Source of the DNA: Lachnospiraceae bacterium
Lineage (GTDB): Bacteria; Bacillota; Clostridia; Lachnospirales; Lachnospiraceae
NCBI GenBank assembly: GCA_021772075.1
Contig: JAETNQ010000004.1
Span: forward strand, 1 to 64,000
Reading direction: 5' to 3'
Length of the DNA stretch: 64,000 bases
Shown: positions 49,723 to 58,327 of the stretch, piece by piece
Position numbering within the stretch: position 1 is the first letter of the stretch
Layout of the letters: every line of letters starts with the position of its first letter
The notes under the pieces: model-generated
What the model was told of the DNA's origin: nothing
Database searches by the model: none
The model's input: only the letters and a program-made list of their open reading frames with translations
Position numbers and translations under genes: made by a program

Positions 49723-51360
49723 CTAATTGTCGTCTTCCGTATTTTGGTTGGTATAAACAGTACGTTTCCTCGCCATTTCATCGCTGGCAAGATATTCATC
49801 GTAAGTGGTGATCTTATCTACCAGCTGCCCGTTGGGAAGGATTTCCATAATGCGGTTTGCCGTAGTCTGGACGAACTGGTGGTCATGGCAGGAGAAAAGC
49901 TCGATGCCGGGGAATTTGATCAGGCCGTTGTTCAGGGCGGTGATGGATTCCATGTCCAGATGGTTCGTAGGTTCATCCAGGATCAGGCAGTTGGCGCCGC
50001 TGATCATCATTTTGGACAGGAGGCATCTGACTTTTTCCCCTCCTGAAAGAATATTTACTTTTTTTACGCCGTCCTCTCCGGCAAAGAGCATACGCCCTAA
50101 GAAGCCGCGGACATAAGTGACGTCTTTGACGGGGGAATAGCCGGTCAGCCAGTCTACGATCGTATAGTCGTTATCGAATTCCTTCGTGCTGTCTTTGGGG
50201 AAATAAGCCTGTGAAGTGGTCACGCCCCATTTATAGCTGCCTTCGTCCGGCTCCAGTTCATCCATCAGGATCTGGAACAGAGTGGTTTTGGCAAGCTCGT
50301 TGCCTCCGACAAAAGCGATTTTGTCGTTATGGCCAACGGTAAAGGTAATATTGTCAAGGACTTTTACGCCGTCTATCGTCTTGGAAATACCTTCTACGGT
50401 AAGGACTTCGTTGCCGATCTCGCGTTCCGGGCGGAAGTCCACATAAGGATATTTCCGGCTGGAAGGCTTGATTTCCTCCAGTTCGATCTTTTCCAGCGCC
50501 CGCTTCCGGCTGGTAGCCTGCTTGGATTTGGAGGCATTGGCGGAGAAACGGGAAATAAATTCCTGTAATTCCTTGATTTTTTCTTCTTTTTTCTTATTGG
50601 CTTCCTTCATCTGGCGGATGAGAAGCTGGCTGGATTCATACCAGAAATCATAATTGCCGGCATAGAGCTGGATCTTGCCATAGTCGATATCCGCAATGTG
50701 GGTGCATACTTTGTTCAGGAAATAACGGTCATGGGATACGACGATGACGGTATTTTCGAAATCAATCAGAAAATCCTCCAGCCAGGCGATGGCATCCAAG
50801 TCCAGGTGGTTTGTCGGCTCGTCCAGAAGAAGGATATCGGGATTGCCGAAAAGGGCTTTGGCCAGCAGGATTTTTACTTTTTCATTGCCGTTTAAAGTGT
50901 TCATGACGGAATTATGGAGTTCCGTATGGATGCCGAGGCCGTTCAGGAGCATGGCGGCATCCGATTCCGCTTCCCAGCCGTTCATTTCTGCGAATTCCCC
51001 TTCTAATTCGCTGGCACGGATGCCGTCTTCATCCGTAAAATCTTCTTTGGCATAGATGGCATCCTTTTCTTTCATGATCTGGTAAAGGCGCTCGTTGCCC
51101 ATAATGACTACGTCCATGACGGTATATTCGTCATATTTGAAATGATCCTGTTCCAGAACGGACATACGCTGTCCGGGAGTAATGAAGATATCGCCTTTCG
51201 TTGTTTCCAGTTTGCCGGATAATATTTTCAGGAACGTGGATTTGCCGGCGCCGTTCGCTCCGATCAGCCCATAGCAGTTTCCTTCGGTGAATTTGATGTT
51301 GACATCTTCAAATAACGCTTTTTTTCCTAGCCGTAATGTTACATTGTTTGCACTGATCAT
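49723..51360 (-). CDS. ABC-F family ATPase (YbiT/YkpA-like)
   Basis: The 545-residue soluble protein has two ABC domains joined by a charged linker. The first has Walker A GANGAGKST, a modified signature LNGNEKVKILLAKAL and LLLDEPTNHLDLDA; the second has an altered Walker A (GGNELAKTT), normal LSGGEKVRCLLSK and CLILDEPTNHLDMES. The altered sites are usual in the YkpA branch. ABC-F proteins act on ribosomes to help stalled translation; some give antibiotic resistance. It has no membrane partner. A good promoter is upstream. A PHP and a HAD gene follow on the same strand. Confidence 0.93.
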   Translation of the reverse strand: MISANNVTLRLGKKALFEDVNIKFTEGNCYGLIGANGAGKSTFLKILSGKLETTKGDIFITPGQRMSVLEQDHFKYDEYTVMDVVIMGNERLYQIMKEKDAIYAKEDFTDEDGIRASELEGEFAEMNGWEAESDAAMLLNGLGIHTELHNSVMNTLNGNEKVKILLAKALFGNPDILLLDEPTNHLDLDAIAWLEDFLIDFENTVIVVSHDRYFLNKVCTHIADIDYGKIQLYAGNYDFWYESSQLLIRQMKEANKKKEEKIKELQEFISRFSANASKSKQATSRKRALEKIELEEIKPSSRKYPYVDFRPEREIGNEVLTVEGISKTIDGVKVLDNITFTVGHNDKIAFVGGNELAKTTLFQILMDELEPDEGSYKWGVTTSQAYFPKDSTKEFDNDYTIVDWLTGYSPVKDVTYVRGFLGRMLFAGEDGVKKVNILSGGEKVRCLLSKMMISGANCLILDEPTNHLDMESITALNNGLIKFPGIELFSCHDHQFVQTTANRIMEILPNGQLVDKITTYDEYLASDEMARKRTVYTNQNTEDDN

Positions 51361-51410
51361 ATAAAACCCTCTATTTTCTTATATTTTTGCCTGTTTCGGC
51401 TACTCATATC

Positions 51411-51438
51411 ATTATACATAAAATGGATTTTTTTTCAA
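51411..51438 (-). promoter_or_regulatory. Promoter of ABC-F gene
   Basis: On the minus strand TTGAAA (51433-51438) and TATAAT (51411-51416) are 16 bases apart. Confidence 0.7.
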
Positions 51439-51491
51439 TGAAAAATGTGGATTTACAGATGGAAAAGGTTGCCGGAGTATTTTAAAAGTGA

Positions 51492-51520
51492 TTGTCTATA
51501 TGAAAATTGCATGATAGAAT
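51492..51520 (+). promoter_or_regulatory. Toxin mRNA promoter
   Basis: TTGTCT (51492-51497) and TAGAAT (51515-51520) are 17 bases apart. The mRNA would start near 51527 and have an 85-base leader, in which GGAGGG and CCCTCC can pair just before the ribosome site. Confidence 0.65.
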
Positions 51521-51611
51521 AAGTGCATGGGAAACCAGAGAGCTAAAGGCGGCTTGCCCTCCTGCTTTATCGGAGGGGCTACCCTCCAGACGAAAGAAAG
51601 GAGGGATGCCA

Positions 51612-51704
51612 ATGTATGTTACATATCCTGATCTGATTCAGGCTGGAATATTCATTGTCGCCCTTGTGAGTCTGCTATACCAGATTTTCAGGGGAAAGAA
51701 ATAG
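51612..51704 (+). CDS. Holin-like type I toxin peptide
   Basis: This 30-residue peptide (MYVTYPDLIQAGIFIVALVS and LLYQIFRGKK) is one hydrophobic helix with a positive tail, closely like the putative holin-like toxins of Firmicutes (x-T-Y-x-x-L-x-Q start, Y/F-Q-x-x-x-K-K end). Such peptides damage the membrane when over-made. AAGGAGGG lies six bases before ATG at 51612; an in-frame ATG at 51606 is too close. The leader (51529-51562) is complementary to the 3' side (51764-51792), a long-range fold typical of type I toxin mRNAs. An antisense RNA candidate overlaps its 3' end. Confidence 0.8.
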   Translation: MYVTYPDLIQAGIFIVALVSLLYQIFRGKK

Positions 51705-51799
51705 CCGCCACTATCGGAAGTAGTGACGGCTCGCCGCTTATAGCGGTATAGCTTGTTGTTATCGGAGGGTAGGCCGCTTCTCTGGCTTTCCCTGTTTCT
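51692..51799 (-). ncRNA. Antisense RNA, candidate type I antitoxin
   Basis: On the minus strand TTGCAT (51829-51834) and TATATT (51806-51811) are 17 bases apart, so a transcript would begin near 51799. It would end at the hairpin near 51692-51702 after about 105 bases. It would be complementary to the 3' region of the toxin mRNA, as in txpA/RatA or bsrG/SR4. No start codon with a ribosome site lies in it. Confidence 0.65.
51702..51732. terminator. Bidirectional hairpin at toxin/antitoxin 3' ends
   Basis: AGCCGCCACTA and TAGTGACGGCT form a stem beginning at the toxin stop codon. On the minus strand ATTTCTTT follows, fitting the end of the antisense RNA. Confidence 0.7.
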
Positions 51800-51852
51800 A
51801 TTATGAATATAACATATCATACCCGGTTATGCAAGGTCATATTTTTTGGCTA

Positions 51853-51881
51853 TTGTGAAGCTTTTTGCCAGGTGCTATACT
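51853..51881 (+). promoter_or_regulatory. Promoter of MFS transporter
   Basis: TTGTGA (51853-51858) and TATACT (51876-51881) are 17 bases apart, 68 bases before the start codon. Confidence 0.7.
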
Positions 51882-51948
51882 AGAAAATAACGAGAGGATG
51901 GAAAAATAGCGGAAGGGCTGTTGGAGAAAGAGAGGAACAAAAACAGGT

Positions 51949-53262
51949 ATGGGAACTGTGAAATTAAATTATAAACGGACATTTTTTATCGGACTCGCAT
52001 TTCTTTCCATTTCAGGTTTTTGGCAGATGTATGACAGCATCATTCCGCTGATGCTGCAGAACACTTTTCATCTGGGGGAGATGGTGACGGGGGCGCTGAT
52101 GGCGATGGATAATGTGCTGGCTATTTTTCTCCTGCCCCTGTTCGGCACATTGTCGGACAAGGCGGATACGAAGATCGGAAAGCGGATGCCGTTTATTCTG
52201 GGCGGCACGCTGCTGGCATCCATCTTTCTGCTCTTGCTTTCAGCGGCAGATAAAGAGCGGAATCTGGCAATGTTTCTTTCGGTTTTGTTTTTGCTGCTGC
52301 TTTCCATGGGGCTGTACCGTTCCCCGGCGGTGGCGTTGATGCCGGATCTGACGCCGAACCGCCTGAGGAGCAAGGCGAATGCAGTGATTAACCTGATGGG
52401 GGCGGTAGGAGGCGTATATGCCCTGATTATGATAAAATTGCTGGTAGGAACTGGGGAAAGGCCGGATTACCTGCCCTTGTTCATCAGCATTGGCGGTTTG
52501 ATGCTGCTGGCTGTGGCCGTGCTGTTCCTTACGGTGAAGGAGAAAAAGATTGCGGAGGAAATAAGCGGGCAGGATGCGGAAAGCGAGGAGGCTGCCGGAA
52601 AGGACGGAGAGGGGGAAAAAGAAACAGCCGTTCCGGGAAAGGCGGCGATGCCGAAGGAAGTAAAACGCAGCATGATTTTTCTGCTGATATCCATTTTTCT
52701 TTGGTTTACCGCATATAATGCGGTAACGACGGCATTTTCCAGATATACGAGGGTCGTTTGGCATATGGAGGGCGGGAGCTTTGCCGACTGCCTGATGGTG
52801 GCGACGGTGGCTGCGATCTGCAGCTATATACCGATTGGAAACATTGCCAGCCGTGCGGGACGGAAAAAGACGATTTTAGCGGGCATCGCGCTGATGAGCC
52901 TTTGCTATTTGGCCGCTGTATTCGCAGGAGCGTACCATCCGCTGGTCAATATTGCTTTTGCGGCGATCGGGGTAGGATGGGCGGCTATCAATGTCAATTC
53001 GTATCCGATGATCGTGGAAATGAGCAAGGGGTGCGACATCGGGAAATTTACGGGAACTTATTATACTTTTTCCATGGCGGCGCAGATATTTACCCCGGTG
53101 CTGTCAGGGTTTCTTCTGGAGAACGTTTCATACCGGACGCTGTTTCCTTATGCGTTTCTGTTTTCGGCATTGGCCTTTGCGACAATGCTCCAGGTGCGCC
53201 ATGGGGATTCGAGGCCGGAGAGGAAGAAGGACATGCTGGAAAATTTTGATGTGGACGATTAA
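51949..53262 (+). CDS. MFS transporter (SLC45/GPH-like)
   Basis: The 437-residue protein has about twelve membrane helices in two halves with a long, charged central loop (residues about 200-230, EISGQDAESEEAAGKDGEGE). GTLSDKADTKIGKRMPFIL between helices 2 and 3 is the MFS signature, and its form (D-x-x-x-T-x-x-G-x-R-x-P) resembles the SLC45/GPH sugar-type branch. It probably moves a sugar or glycoside with a proton or cation. It precedes a GDPD gene by 18 bases, so both may be in one transcript. Confidence 0.88.
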   Translation: MGTVKLNYKRTFFIGLAFLSISGFWQMYDSIIPLMLQNTFHLGEMVTGALMAMDNVLAIFLLPLFGTLSDKADTKIGKRMPFILGGTLLASIFLLLLSAADKERNLAMFLSVLFLLLLSMGLYRSPAVALMPDLTPNRLRSKANAVINLMGAVGGVYALIMIKLLVGTGERPDYLPLFISIGGLMLLAVAVLFLTVKEKKIAEEISGQDAESEEAAGKDGEGEKETAVPGKAAMPKEVKRSMIFLLISIFLWFTAYNAVTTAFSRYTRVVWHMEGGSFADCLMVATVAAICSYIPIGNIASRAGRKKTILAGIALMSLCYLAAVFAGAYHPLVNIAFAAIGVGWAAINVNSYPMIVEMSKGCDIGKFTGTYYTFSMAAQIFTPVLSGFLLENVSYRTLFPYAFLFSALAFATMLQVRHGDSRPERKKDMLENFDVDD

Positions 53263-53280
53263 AATACGAAGGTGGAGGAA

Positions 53281-54117
53281 ATGACGGTTATTTTTATTAT
53301 AATAGCAGTATTGGCAGTTTTGTATGTATTGGCACTTATGCCCAGGATGTGGCATAAGCCGGATAAGGCTCCGTTCCAAGGCGTTCTGTATGCCCATAGG
53401 GGATTGCACGATAATAGGGGCGACGCGCCGGAGAATTCCATGAAAGCTTTTGAAAAGGCGGTGGAGGGCGGTTATGGGATTGAGCTGGACGTACAGCTTT
53501 CCAAAGATAAAATTCCCGTTATCTTTCATGATTTCACGCTGAAACGGGTCTGCGGGAAGGAAGGGAAGGTGTGCGATTATACCTACGAGGAACTAAGAGC
53601 TTTTTCTTTGTATGGGACGGAGGAGAGGATTCCGAAGCTGGAAGATTTTTTAAAGATGGTGGATGGAAGGGTTCCATTGATCGTGGAATTAAAAGTGGAA
53701 TGGACGGATATTTCTGTGTGTCCGCTGGCTGACGGAATATTAAGCGGTTATGGCGGGGCATACTGTATAGAGTCCTTCAATCCGCTGGCGCTGGTCTGGT
53801 ATAGAAAAAACAGGAACCGGGTGATGCGGGGGCAGCTTTCCGATGCTTTTTTACAGGAAGAGGGGATGAAGGGGCTTCTTTATTTCGTATTGGAACATAT
53901 GCTGCTGAATTTTATTACCAAGCCGGATTTTATCGCATATAATCATAAGTATTATTGGACGCTGTCGAGGCAGATCTGTAAAAAATTATACAGGAATCTG
54001 GCGGTGGCATGGACGATAAAGAGCCAGAAGGAGCTGGATGCGAGAAGGAAAGATTTTGACTTATTCATTTTTGATAGTTTTATTCCAGCAAGAAATGAGT
54101 CGCATACGGATCACTGA
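53281..54117 (+). CDS. Membrane-anchored glycerophosphodiester phosphodiesterase
   Basis: The 278-residue protein has one N-terminal membrane anchor (residues 2-20), then a GDPD TIM barrel: YAHRGLHDNRGDAPENSMKA with the catalytic HR and E, ELDVQLSKD, IFHDFTLKR with the second catalytic histidine, and VELKVEW. It hydrolyses glycerophosphodiesters to glycerol-3-phosphate and an alcohol, at the membrane surface. The start at 53281 is preceded by GGTGGAGGAA. It lies 18 bases after the MFS gene. Confidence 0.9.
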   Translation: MTVIFIIIAVLAVLYVLALMPRMWHKPDKAPFQGVLYAHRGLHDNRGDAPENSMKAFEKAVEGGYGIELDVQLSKDKIPVIFHDFTLKRVCGKEGKVCDYTYEELRAFSLYGTEERIPKLEDFLKMVDGRVPLIVELKVEWTDISVCPLADGILSGYGGAYCIESFNPLALVWYRKNRNRVMRGQLSDAFLQEEGMKGLLYFVLEHMLLNFITKPDFIAYNHKYYWTLSRQICKKLYRNLAVAWTIKSQKELDARRKDFDLFIFDSFIPARNESHTDH

Positions 54118-54147
54118 CTCAAAAGTTATAACAGGAGGTCGAGGAAA

Positions 54148-55014
54148 ATGAAAAGAAATGTTTGGGCGGTATTGGCTGTAGTTTTCGGAGTAATGATATT
54201 GGGAGCATGCGGAACCGGCAACGGAAATGGGAACGCGGAAGGAGAAAATCAGGAAGGGCAGAAGCTGGAGGGAGAACTGGAAAAGGAGCAGGAAACGGCG
54301 GAAGAACCGGGGGCGGACGGCGCGCAGACGCAAGAGGCGGAAACAGCGGAAGCCGCAGGAAATATTTATGTCGAGATGAAAGAATCCGTAATGGAACTCA
54401 AAGCGGAGGATGGCACGGTAGTGTTAAAGGCCGACCGTACCGTGCCTGTCGTTACCATATCGGACAATGAGGAAAGCGCGGCGGCCATTAACGAATATAT
54501 CAACAACGAATTTCCTGACTACGATGAGGAGATGCTGGAAGCCGCAAAGAAAACTTATGCGGACCTCGGAAAAGAAAATTGGCGCGAATATGCATCGGGG
54601 GTGACTTTTTCTTCGGAGAGGACGGATTCAGAAGTAATCAGCTTTACCGCTGCTTATTATTGGGATATGGGGGGAGCGCATCCGAACAGCGGAAGGAGCG
54701 GGCTGAATTTCCGCACGGCGGACGGAAAAAAGCTGGCGCTGGGTGATGTCATGACGGATCAGGAGGCGGCAGTGGCAGCTATTAATGAATTCCTTTTGGC
54801 GGAAACAAAAAAGGAAGAATATGAAGGAATGTTTTTTGAAGGGTATGAAGAGAGCATCGCTGACATTCTGACGGAGGACAGCTGGTATCTGGGAGAAGAC
54901 GGTTTCCATATTATTGTCAACGAATATATTATTTCCCCGCATGCGGCAGGAATTCTGGATTTTGTGATTCCTTATGCGGAGGCGGGCTTCCTGAAGGAGG
55001 AATTCAGGAAATAA
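54148..55014 (+). CDS. Lipoprotein with DUF4163/DUF3298 domains
   Basis: The 288-residue lipoprotein has a signal peptide with lipobox LGAC (Cys21), an acidic Glu/Gln/Ala-rich linker (residues 25-70), and an RsiV-like DUF4163-DUF3298 module: AAAINEYINNEFPDYDEEM, AAYYWDMGGAHPN, NFRTADGKKLALGDVM and HIIVNEYIISPHAAGILDF. RsiV uses this fold to bind lysozyme, so this protein may bind a wall-active protein or polymer outside the cell. It lacks a sigma-factor-binding part. AGGAGG precedes ATG, 30 bases after the GDPD gene. Confidence 0.88.
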   Translation: MKRNVWAVLAVVFGVMILGACGTGNGNGNAEGENQEGQKLEGELEKEQETAEEPGADGAQTQEAETAEAAGNIYVEMKESVMELKAEDGTVVLKADRTVPVVTISDNEESAAAINEYINNEFPDYDEEMLEAAKKTYADLGKENWREYASGVTFSSERTDSEVISFTAAYYWDMGGAHPNSGRSGLNFRTADGKKLALGDVMTDQEAAVAAINEFLLAETKKEEYEGMFFEGYEESIADILTEDSWYLGEDGFHIIVNEYIISPHAAGILDFVIPYAEAGFLKEEFRK

Positions 55015-55127
55015 GCGGCGCAGTATTCACAAAATAGAAAAAAGAGCCGATATAATATGCATAAACCGAAAACGAACAGGAACAAACGGATTTGTTCCGG
55101 GCATGGCAGCTTCAGGGAGGATATGGG

Positions 55128-56084
55128 ATGGCGGCAGTAACGATTCATTTGGCGGGAATCAACGGAAACACGGGCTATGGCGTTTATAACGCTTCCGGCG
55201 CAGAAAAAGGAGATAACGGGCAGGTAAAAAACGGATCGGTTTTCCTGGGAAACCGAAAGGGCGATATTTCCGGCATGATAGAGCAGAAGCGCGCACAGGC
55301 GAGAAAACAGGCGGCAAAGGTATTGAGGGATCAGTTTGCCAACGATAGCAAGATTACGGACAGCATGAACGAGATGCGCGCCAGAAACGGAGAGATCATG
55401 AAGGAACTGACCGATCTGTCCGAACAGAAAAAAGGATTTATGGAGGAACGGGACGCGCTGCAGGAGAAATACGGAATCGATCCTGACAGCCAGGAGCAGA
55501 AAGATTTGGAGCTGCTGCGCAAGGCGAACAATTATTTCAAAGAGGGCAATCTTGCCATATTGTCGAAGGACGAGTTAGAGAGACTGGCGAATATGGGAGA
55601 GAGGACGGATTACCAGCAGCGTTCTTTGGAATACGATGCGGTCATCGGGCGTATCACTGCCATGGAAGCAGAGCTGGATGCGGAAAGAGTGGGAAATACC
55701 AGCGCCATTAGAGCCACCAAGCAGGCTATTCTGGAACAGGGGGGCAAAGGAATCCGGGCGGCGAAAGAAGCGGCGGAATCCATTCTCGATGCCGCTTCCC
55801 AATCCATTATCGGAATGCTCTGGCAGGATGCCAGGAACCATGTGGACGAAGAAATGGAAAAACTGGTCGAGGCAGCGAAGGAGCAGGCGGAGAAGAAGGA
55901 AGAGCAGGAAGAGAAGCTGGAGGAAAGCAAGGAAGAGAAAGAAGAGCAGGAAGAAATGACGGAGGCCATCCGGGAAACAGCATCGGAACAGGAGAAACTT
56001 CAGGGAGAGATCAAAAAGATCCTGGCGGAAGCGGAGCTGTTGGCGGATGATATGAAGGGGCTTATGGTAAACGACTTTATGTAA
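55128..56084 (+). CDS. Charged coiled-coil protein, unrecognised
   Basis: The 318-residue protein begins with a short beta-like part (MAAVTIHLAGINGNTGYGVY) and continues as long helices rich in Glu, Lys and Gln. Residues about 210-300 form a near-continuous coiled coil with repeated KEEQEE units. No signal peptide, membrane segment or enzyme motif was seen. GGGAGG six bases before ATG at 55128 fixes the start. It is the first of three consecutive genes for charged helical proteins with no recognisable family, probably one operon. Confidence 0.7.
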   Translation: MAAVTIHLAGINGNTGYGVYNASGAEKGDNGQVKNGSVFLGNRKGDISGMIEQKRAQARKQAAKVLRDQFANDSKITDSMNEMRARNGEIMKELTDLSEQKKGFMEERDALQEKYGIDPDSQEQKDLELLRKANNYFKEGNLAILSKDELERLANMGERTDYQQRSLEYDAVIGRITAMEAELDAERVGNTSAIRATKQAILEQGGKGIRAAKEAAESILDAASQSIIGMLWQDARNHVDEEMEKLVEAAKEQAEKKEEQEEKLEESKEEKEEQEEMTEAIRETASEQEKLQGEIKKILAEAELLADDMKGLMVNDFM

Positions 56085-56208
56085 TAGAACCGGAAGAACC
56101 TGGATATTAGTGGAAAAGAATAAGGAAAGCTAAGGAGAGCGCAGATAGAGGATGGAGTCCATGGTTATCTGCGCTCGACTGTTATTAGAAGGCAGAGGGA
56201 GGCGGCAT

Positions 56209-56619
56209 ATGCATATTTATGATTTTGGAAATTCATTTTTGGATCCCCGGAAACGTATGGAGGGAACCAACGAGCGCTGTCGGCAGGGATACGGCGGGAA
56301 GACGGAGGAAGAAGGCTCCGAAGAAGACTGGCGGGAAAAGCTGAAAAAATGGGATGAGGAAATGGAACGGATACGGCGGGAAAACCGGAGGGAGAGCGAA
56401 CGGCTGCAGGAAGAACGGCTCAGAAAGAGGCGCATACAGAAGAAACTATGGGAAAAACTGGCATTAAAAAAATATCTTGCCAGACAGGATGAGATCATGC
56501 AGATGAATGAAAAAATATCTTTGGAGCGGGCGACGGGAGAGGATGTATATATTGAAAAAGCTCCTTTGAGCAAAAGTCTGAGCGTTGCTGAGATTATGGC
56601 GATCTGTTCGGAATTATAG
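56209..56619 (+). CDS. Small charged helical protein, unrecognised
   Basis: The 136-residue protein starts MHIYDFGNSFLDPRKRMEGT and has a central Arg/Glu-rich helix (EEMERIRRENRRESERLQEE) with a less charged end (LSVAEIMAICSEL). GGGAGGCGGC precedes ATG at 56209. I know no family for it. It lies 124 bases after the coiled-coil gene and 29 bases before the next gene. Confidence 0.65.
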   Translation: MHIYDFGNSFLDPRKRMEGTNERCRQGYGGKTEEEGSEEDWREKLKKWDEEMERIRRENRRESERLQEERLRKRRIQKKLWEKLALKKYLARQDEIMQMNEKISLERATGEDVYIEKAPLSKSLSVAEIMAICSEL

Positions 56620-56648
56620 ACATAGGGCGGGAAGGCAGGAGTGCGAAT

Positions 56649-57206
56649 ATGAATGCGAATGTGATGGAAAAGAGTAAAACGGCGGTTCAGAATAGGATGG
56701 GCGGGAAACAGCAGATGCCGGTCGAACAGCAGTTGATGGAATATGTCCGCAGTATCCGGGAGGAAGGGCGGCGGGGCGAGACAAAGGAGGCCTATGCCGC
56801 AAGGGTATATGCCAAAGCCCGTTCCGGGCAGAAGCTGACGCCCGATGAAATGAGCTTTCTGGCAAGAACGAATCCCGAATTGTACCGGAAGGTATTGCGG
56901 GCGCAGAGGATACGCAGGGAAATGGAAAGCCGGTTGAAGAACTGCCGCTCCAAACAGGAAGCGCAGGAGGTCTTTTCTTCTTTTGTCGGGAGCATCAGCG
57001 AAAAAGACCCGGACAGGGATATGATTATCCAGGCATTGAACCAGGCGTTCCGGGAATTCCAGGAAAGCGGTGAATACCAGAGGCTGCCGGAAACGGAAGA
57101 GGAAGCGAAAGAGCGGCCGGGTCTGGAATTGGTGCAAAACGGGATCGGTTACCAGGAAGTTTATGTAGCGGAAGGAATGGAGGAATCGTTCGCGGCGGAT
57201 GCGTAA
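56649..57206 (+). CDS. Helical protein, unrecognised
   Basis: The 185-residue protein (MNANVMEKSKTAVQNRMGGK start) is predicted mainly helical, with SGQKLTPDEMSFLARTNPEL in the middle and an acidic end. No membrane segment or known motif was found. GGCAGGAG is about ten bases before ATG. It is the third of the unrecognised set at 55128-57206, and the last before a promoter for the GGDEF-like gene. Confidence 0.65.
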   Translation: MNANVMEKSKTAVQNRMGGKQQMPVEQQLMEYVRSIREEGRRGETKEAYAARVYAKARSGQKLTPDEMSFLARTNPELYRKVLRAQRIRREMESRLKNCRSKQEAQEVFSSFVGSISEKDPDRDMIIQALNQAFREFQESGEYQRLPETEEEAKERPGLELVQNGIGYQEVYVAEGMEESFAADA

Positions 57207-57256
57207 AGGGTATGGCGGAGGGCTGCGAATTTCATGGAAAACAACAGGAAAATTCA

Positions 57257-57285
57257 TAGACAAACTTCGCGAAAAAAGGTATACT
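57257..57285 (+). promoter_or_regulatory. Promoter of GGDEF-like gene
   Basis: TAGACA (57257-57262) and TATACT (57280-57285) are 17 bases apart. Confidence 0.65.
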
Positions 57286-57322
57286 ATTACAAAGAATACG
57301 GAATGCAGAAAAGGGATGTGCT

Positions 57323-58258
57323 ATGAGTTATCAAGAGGTTGCTTTTGAAAAGAGAATCAAAGAAAATATTAAAAATTATGCCGTAAAAAATCTGTACGCC
57401 ATGGATCAGCTGGAAGAATATCTCCGTGCGTTGGAAGATGCTTATGGCATGGAAATACTGTTGACGGGCCGCCATGGGGAGAAGCTTTTGGAAATGGGGG
57501 ATTTTGCTGGTTTCGAACCGGATGTGGAAGCGGAACCCGGAGAAAAGCTGCGCGTCGCGGACCGTACCGTCGCCCATATTTATGTGAAGTATGGCAGGGT
57601 GCAGGAAGAAAAAAGGAAAAGCGCTGTGAAGATGCTGGAAGCATCGATACATCTTTTGGCCGCTTTAGGGAATGAAGTGTATATGCACAGGGAATCCGCC
57701 GCCTATATCGACGAGCTGGAAGTGAAACTGGGAGCGGGAAGCGGGCAAAGAAAATGCGGTGAGAAGGAGGACATCCTGACAGGCGTTTATAATAAGAATT
57801 ACATAGAAAGCAGGATGCAGGTGCTGGAGCGTTCAGAAACCATACCGGTAGCGGTGGTCAATGTAAATATCAACGACTGGAAATTTGTATATGATAACTT
57901 TGGCGTAGAGAAGAGCGACAGCCTGATCCAGCTGATTGCTTCTATTTTAAAAAAAGAGGCGAAAAACGAGTACATGATAGGAAGGATTGACGGTGACGTA
58001 TTTCTTGTGCTGATCCCTATGGCGGAAGACGGGGAAGCGGAGGATTATTGCCGGAGGATACAGGATGCATGCCTGGCTTATGACGAGGATGAGGCGCTTG
58101 CCCCTTCCGTAGCGACAGGCATCGTATATAAGACTAATGTGGAAGAGCATTTGGAAGATAAAATATCCGATGCGGAATATGAGATGTTCAACCATAAACT
58201 GGAGATTAAGAATGCGCCGGGGTATCAGGAGAGGCTTCGGAGAGGGCTGAAAAAATAA
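57323..58258 (+). CDS. Degenerate GGDEF-domain protein
   Basis: The 311-residue protein has an N-terminal sensory-like region (residues 1-145) and a C-terminal GGDEF fold beginning DILTGVYNKNYIESRM. The active loop reads RIDGDVFLV in place of R-x-GGDEF, so the glycine pair and the catalytic glutamate are changed and cyclase activity is unlikely. Such proteins often bind GTP or c-di-GMP or act as scaffold. No membrane segment was found. An HD-GYP protein (c-di-GMP phosphodiesterase class) is encoded 5 kb away. A terminator follows. Confidence 0.85.
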   Translation: MSYQEVAFEKRIKENIKNYAVKNLYAMDQLEEYLRALEDAYGMEILLTGRHGEKLLEMGDFAGFEPDVEAEPGEKLRVADRTVAHIYVKYGRVQEEKRKSAVKMLEASIHLLAALGNEVYMHRESAAYIDELEVKLGAGSGQRKCGEKEDILTGVYNKNYIESRMQVLERSETIPVAVVNVNINDWKFVYDNFGVEKSDSLIQLIASILKKEAKNEYMIGRIDGDVFLVLIPMAEDGEAEDYCRRIQDACLAYDEDEALAPSVATGIVYKTNVEEHLEDKISDAEYEMFNHKLEIKNAPGYQERLRRGLKK

Positions 58259-58273
58259 GAAAGATTTTTCGGA

Positions 58274-58312
58274 GGGATTCCGTGTACATGAGTATGCGGG
58301 ATCCCTTTTTTC
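58274..58312 (+). terminator. Terminator after GGDEF-like gene
   Basis: GGGATTCCG and CGGGATCCC form a stem, followed by six T's and CC. Confidence 0.75.
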
Positions 58313-58327
58313 CGTGGGAAGCCGTAC

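Noticed and set aside
48513-49811. Long plus-strand open frame of 432 codons
   Set aside because: It lies opposite the HAD and PHP genes, which have strong motifs; the frame has no known domain or ribosome site.
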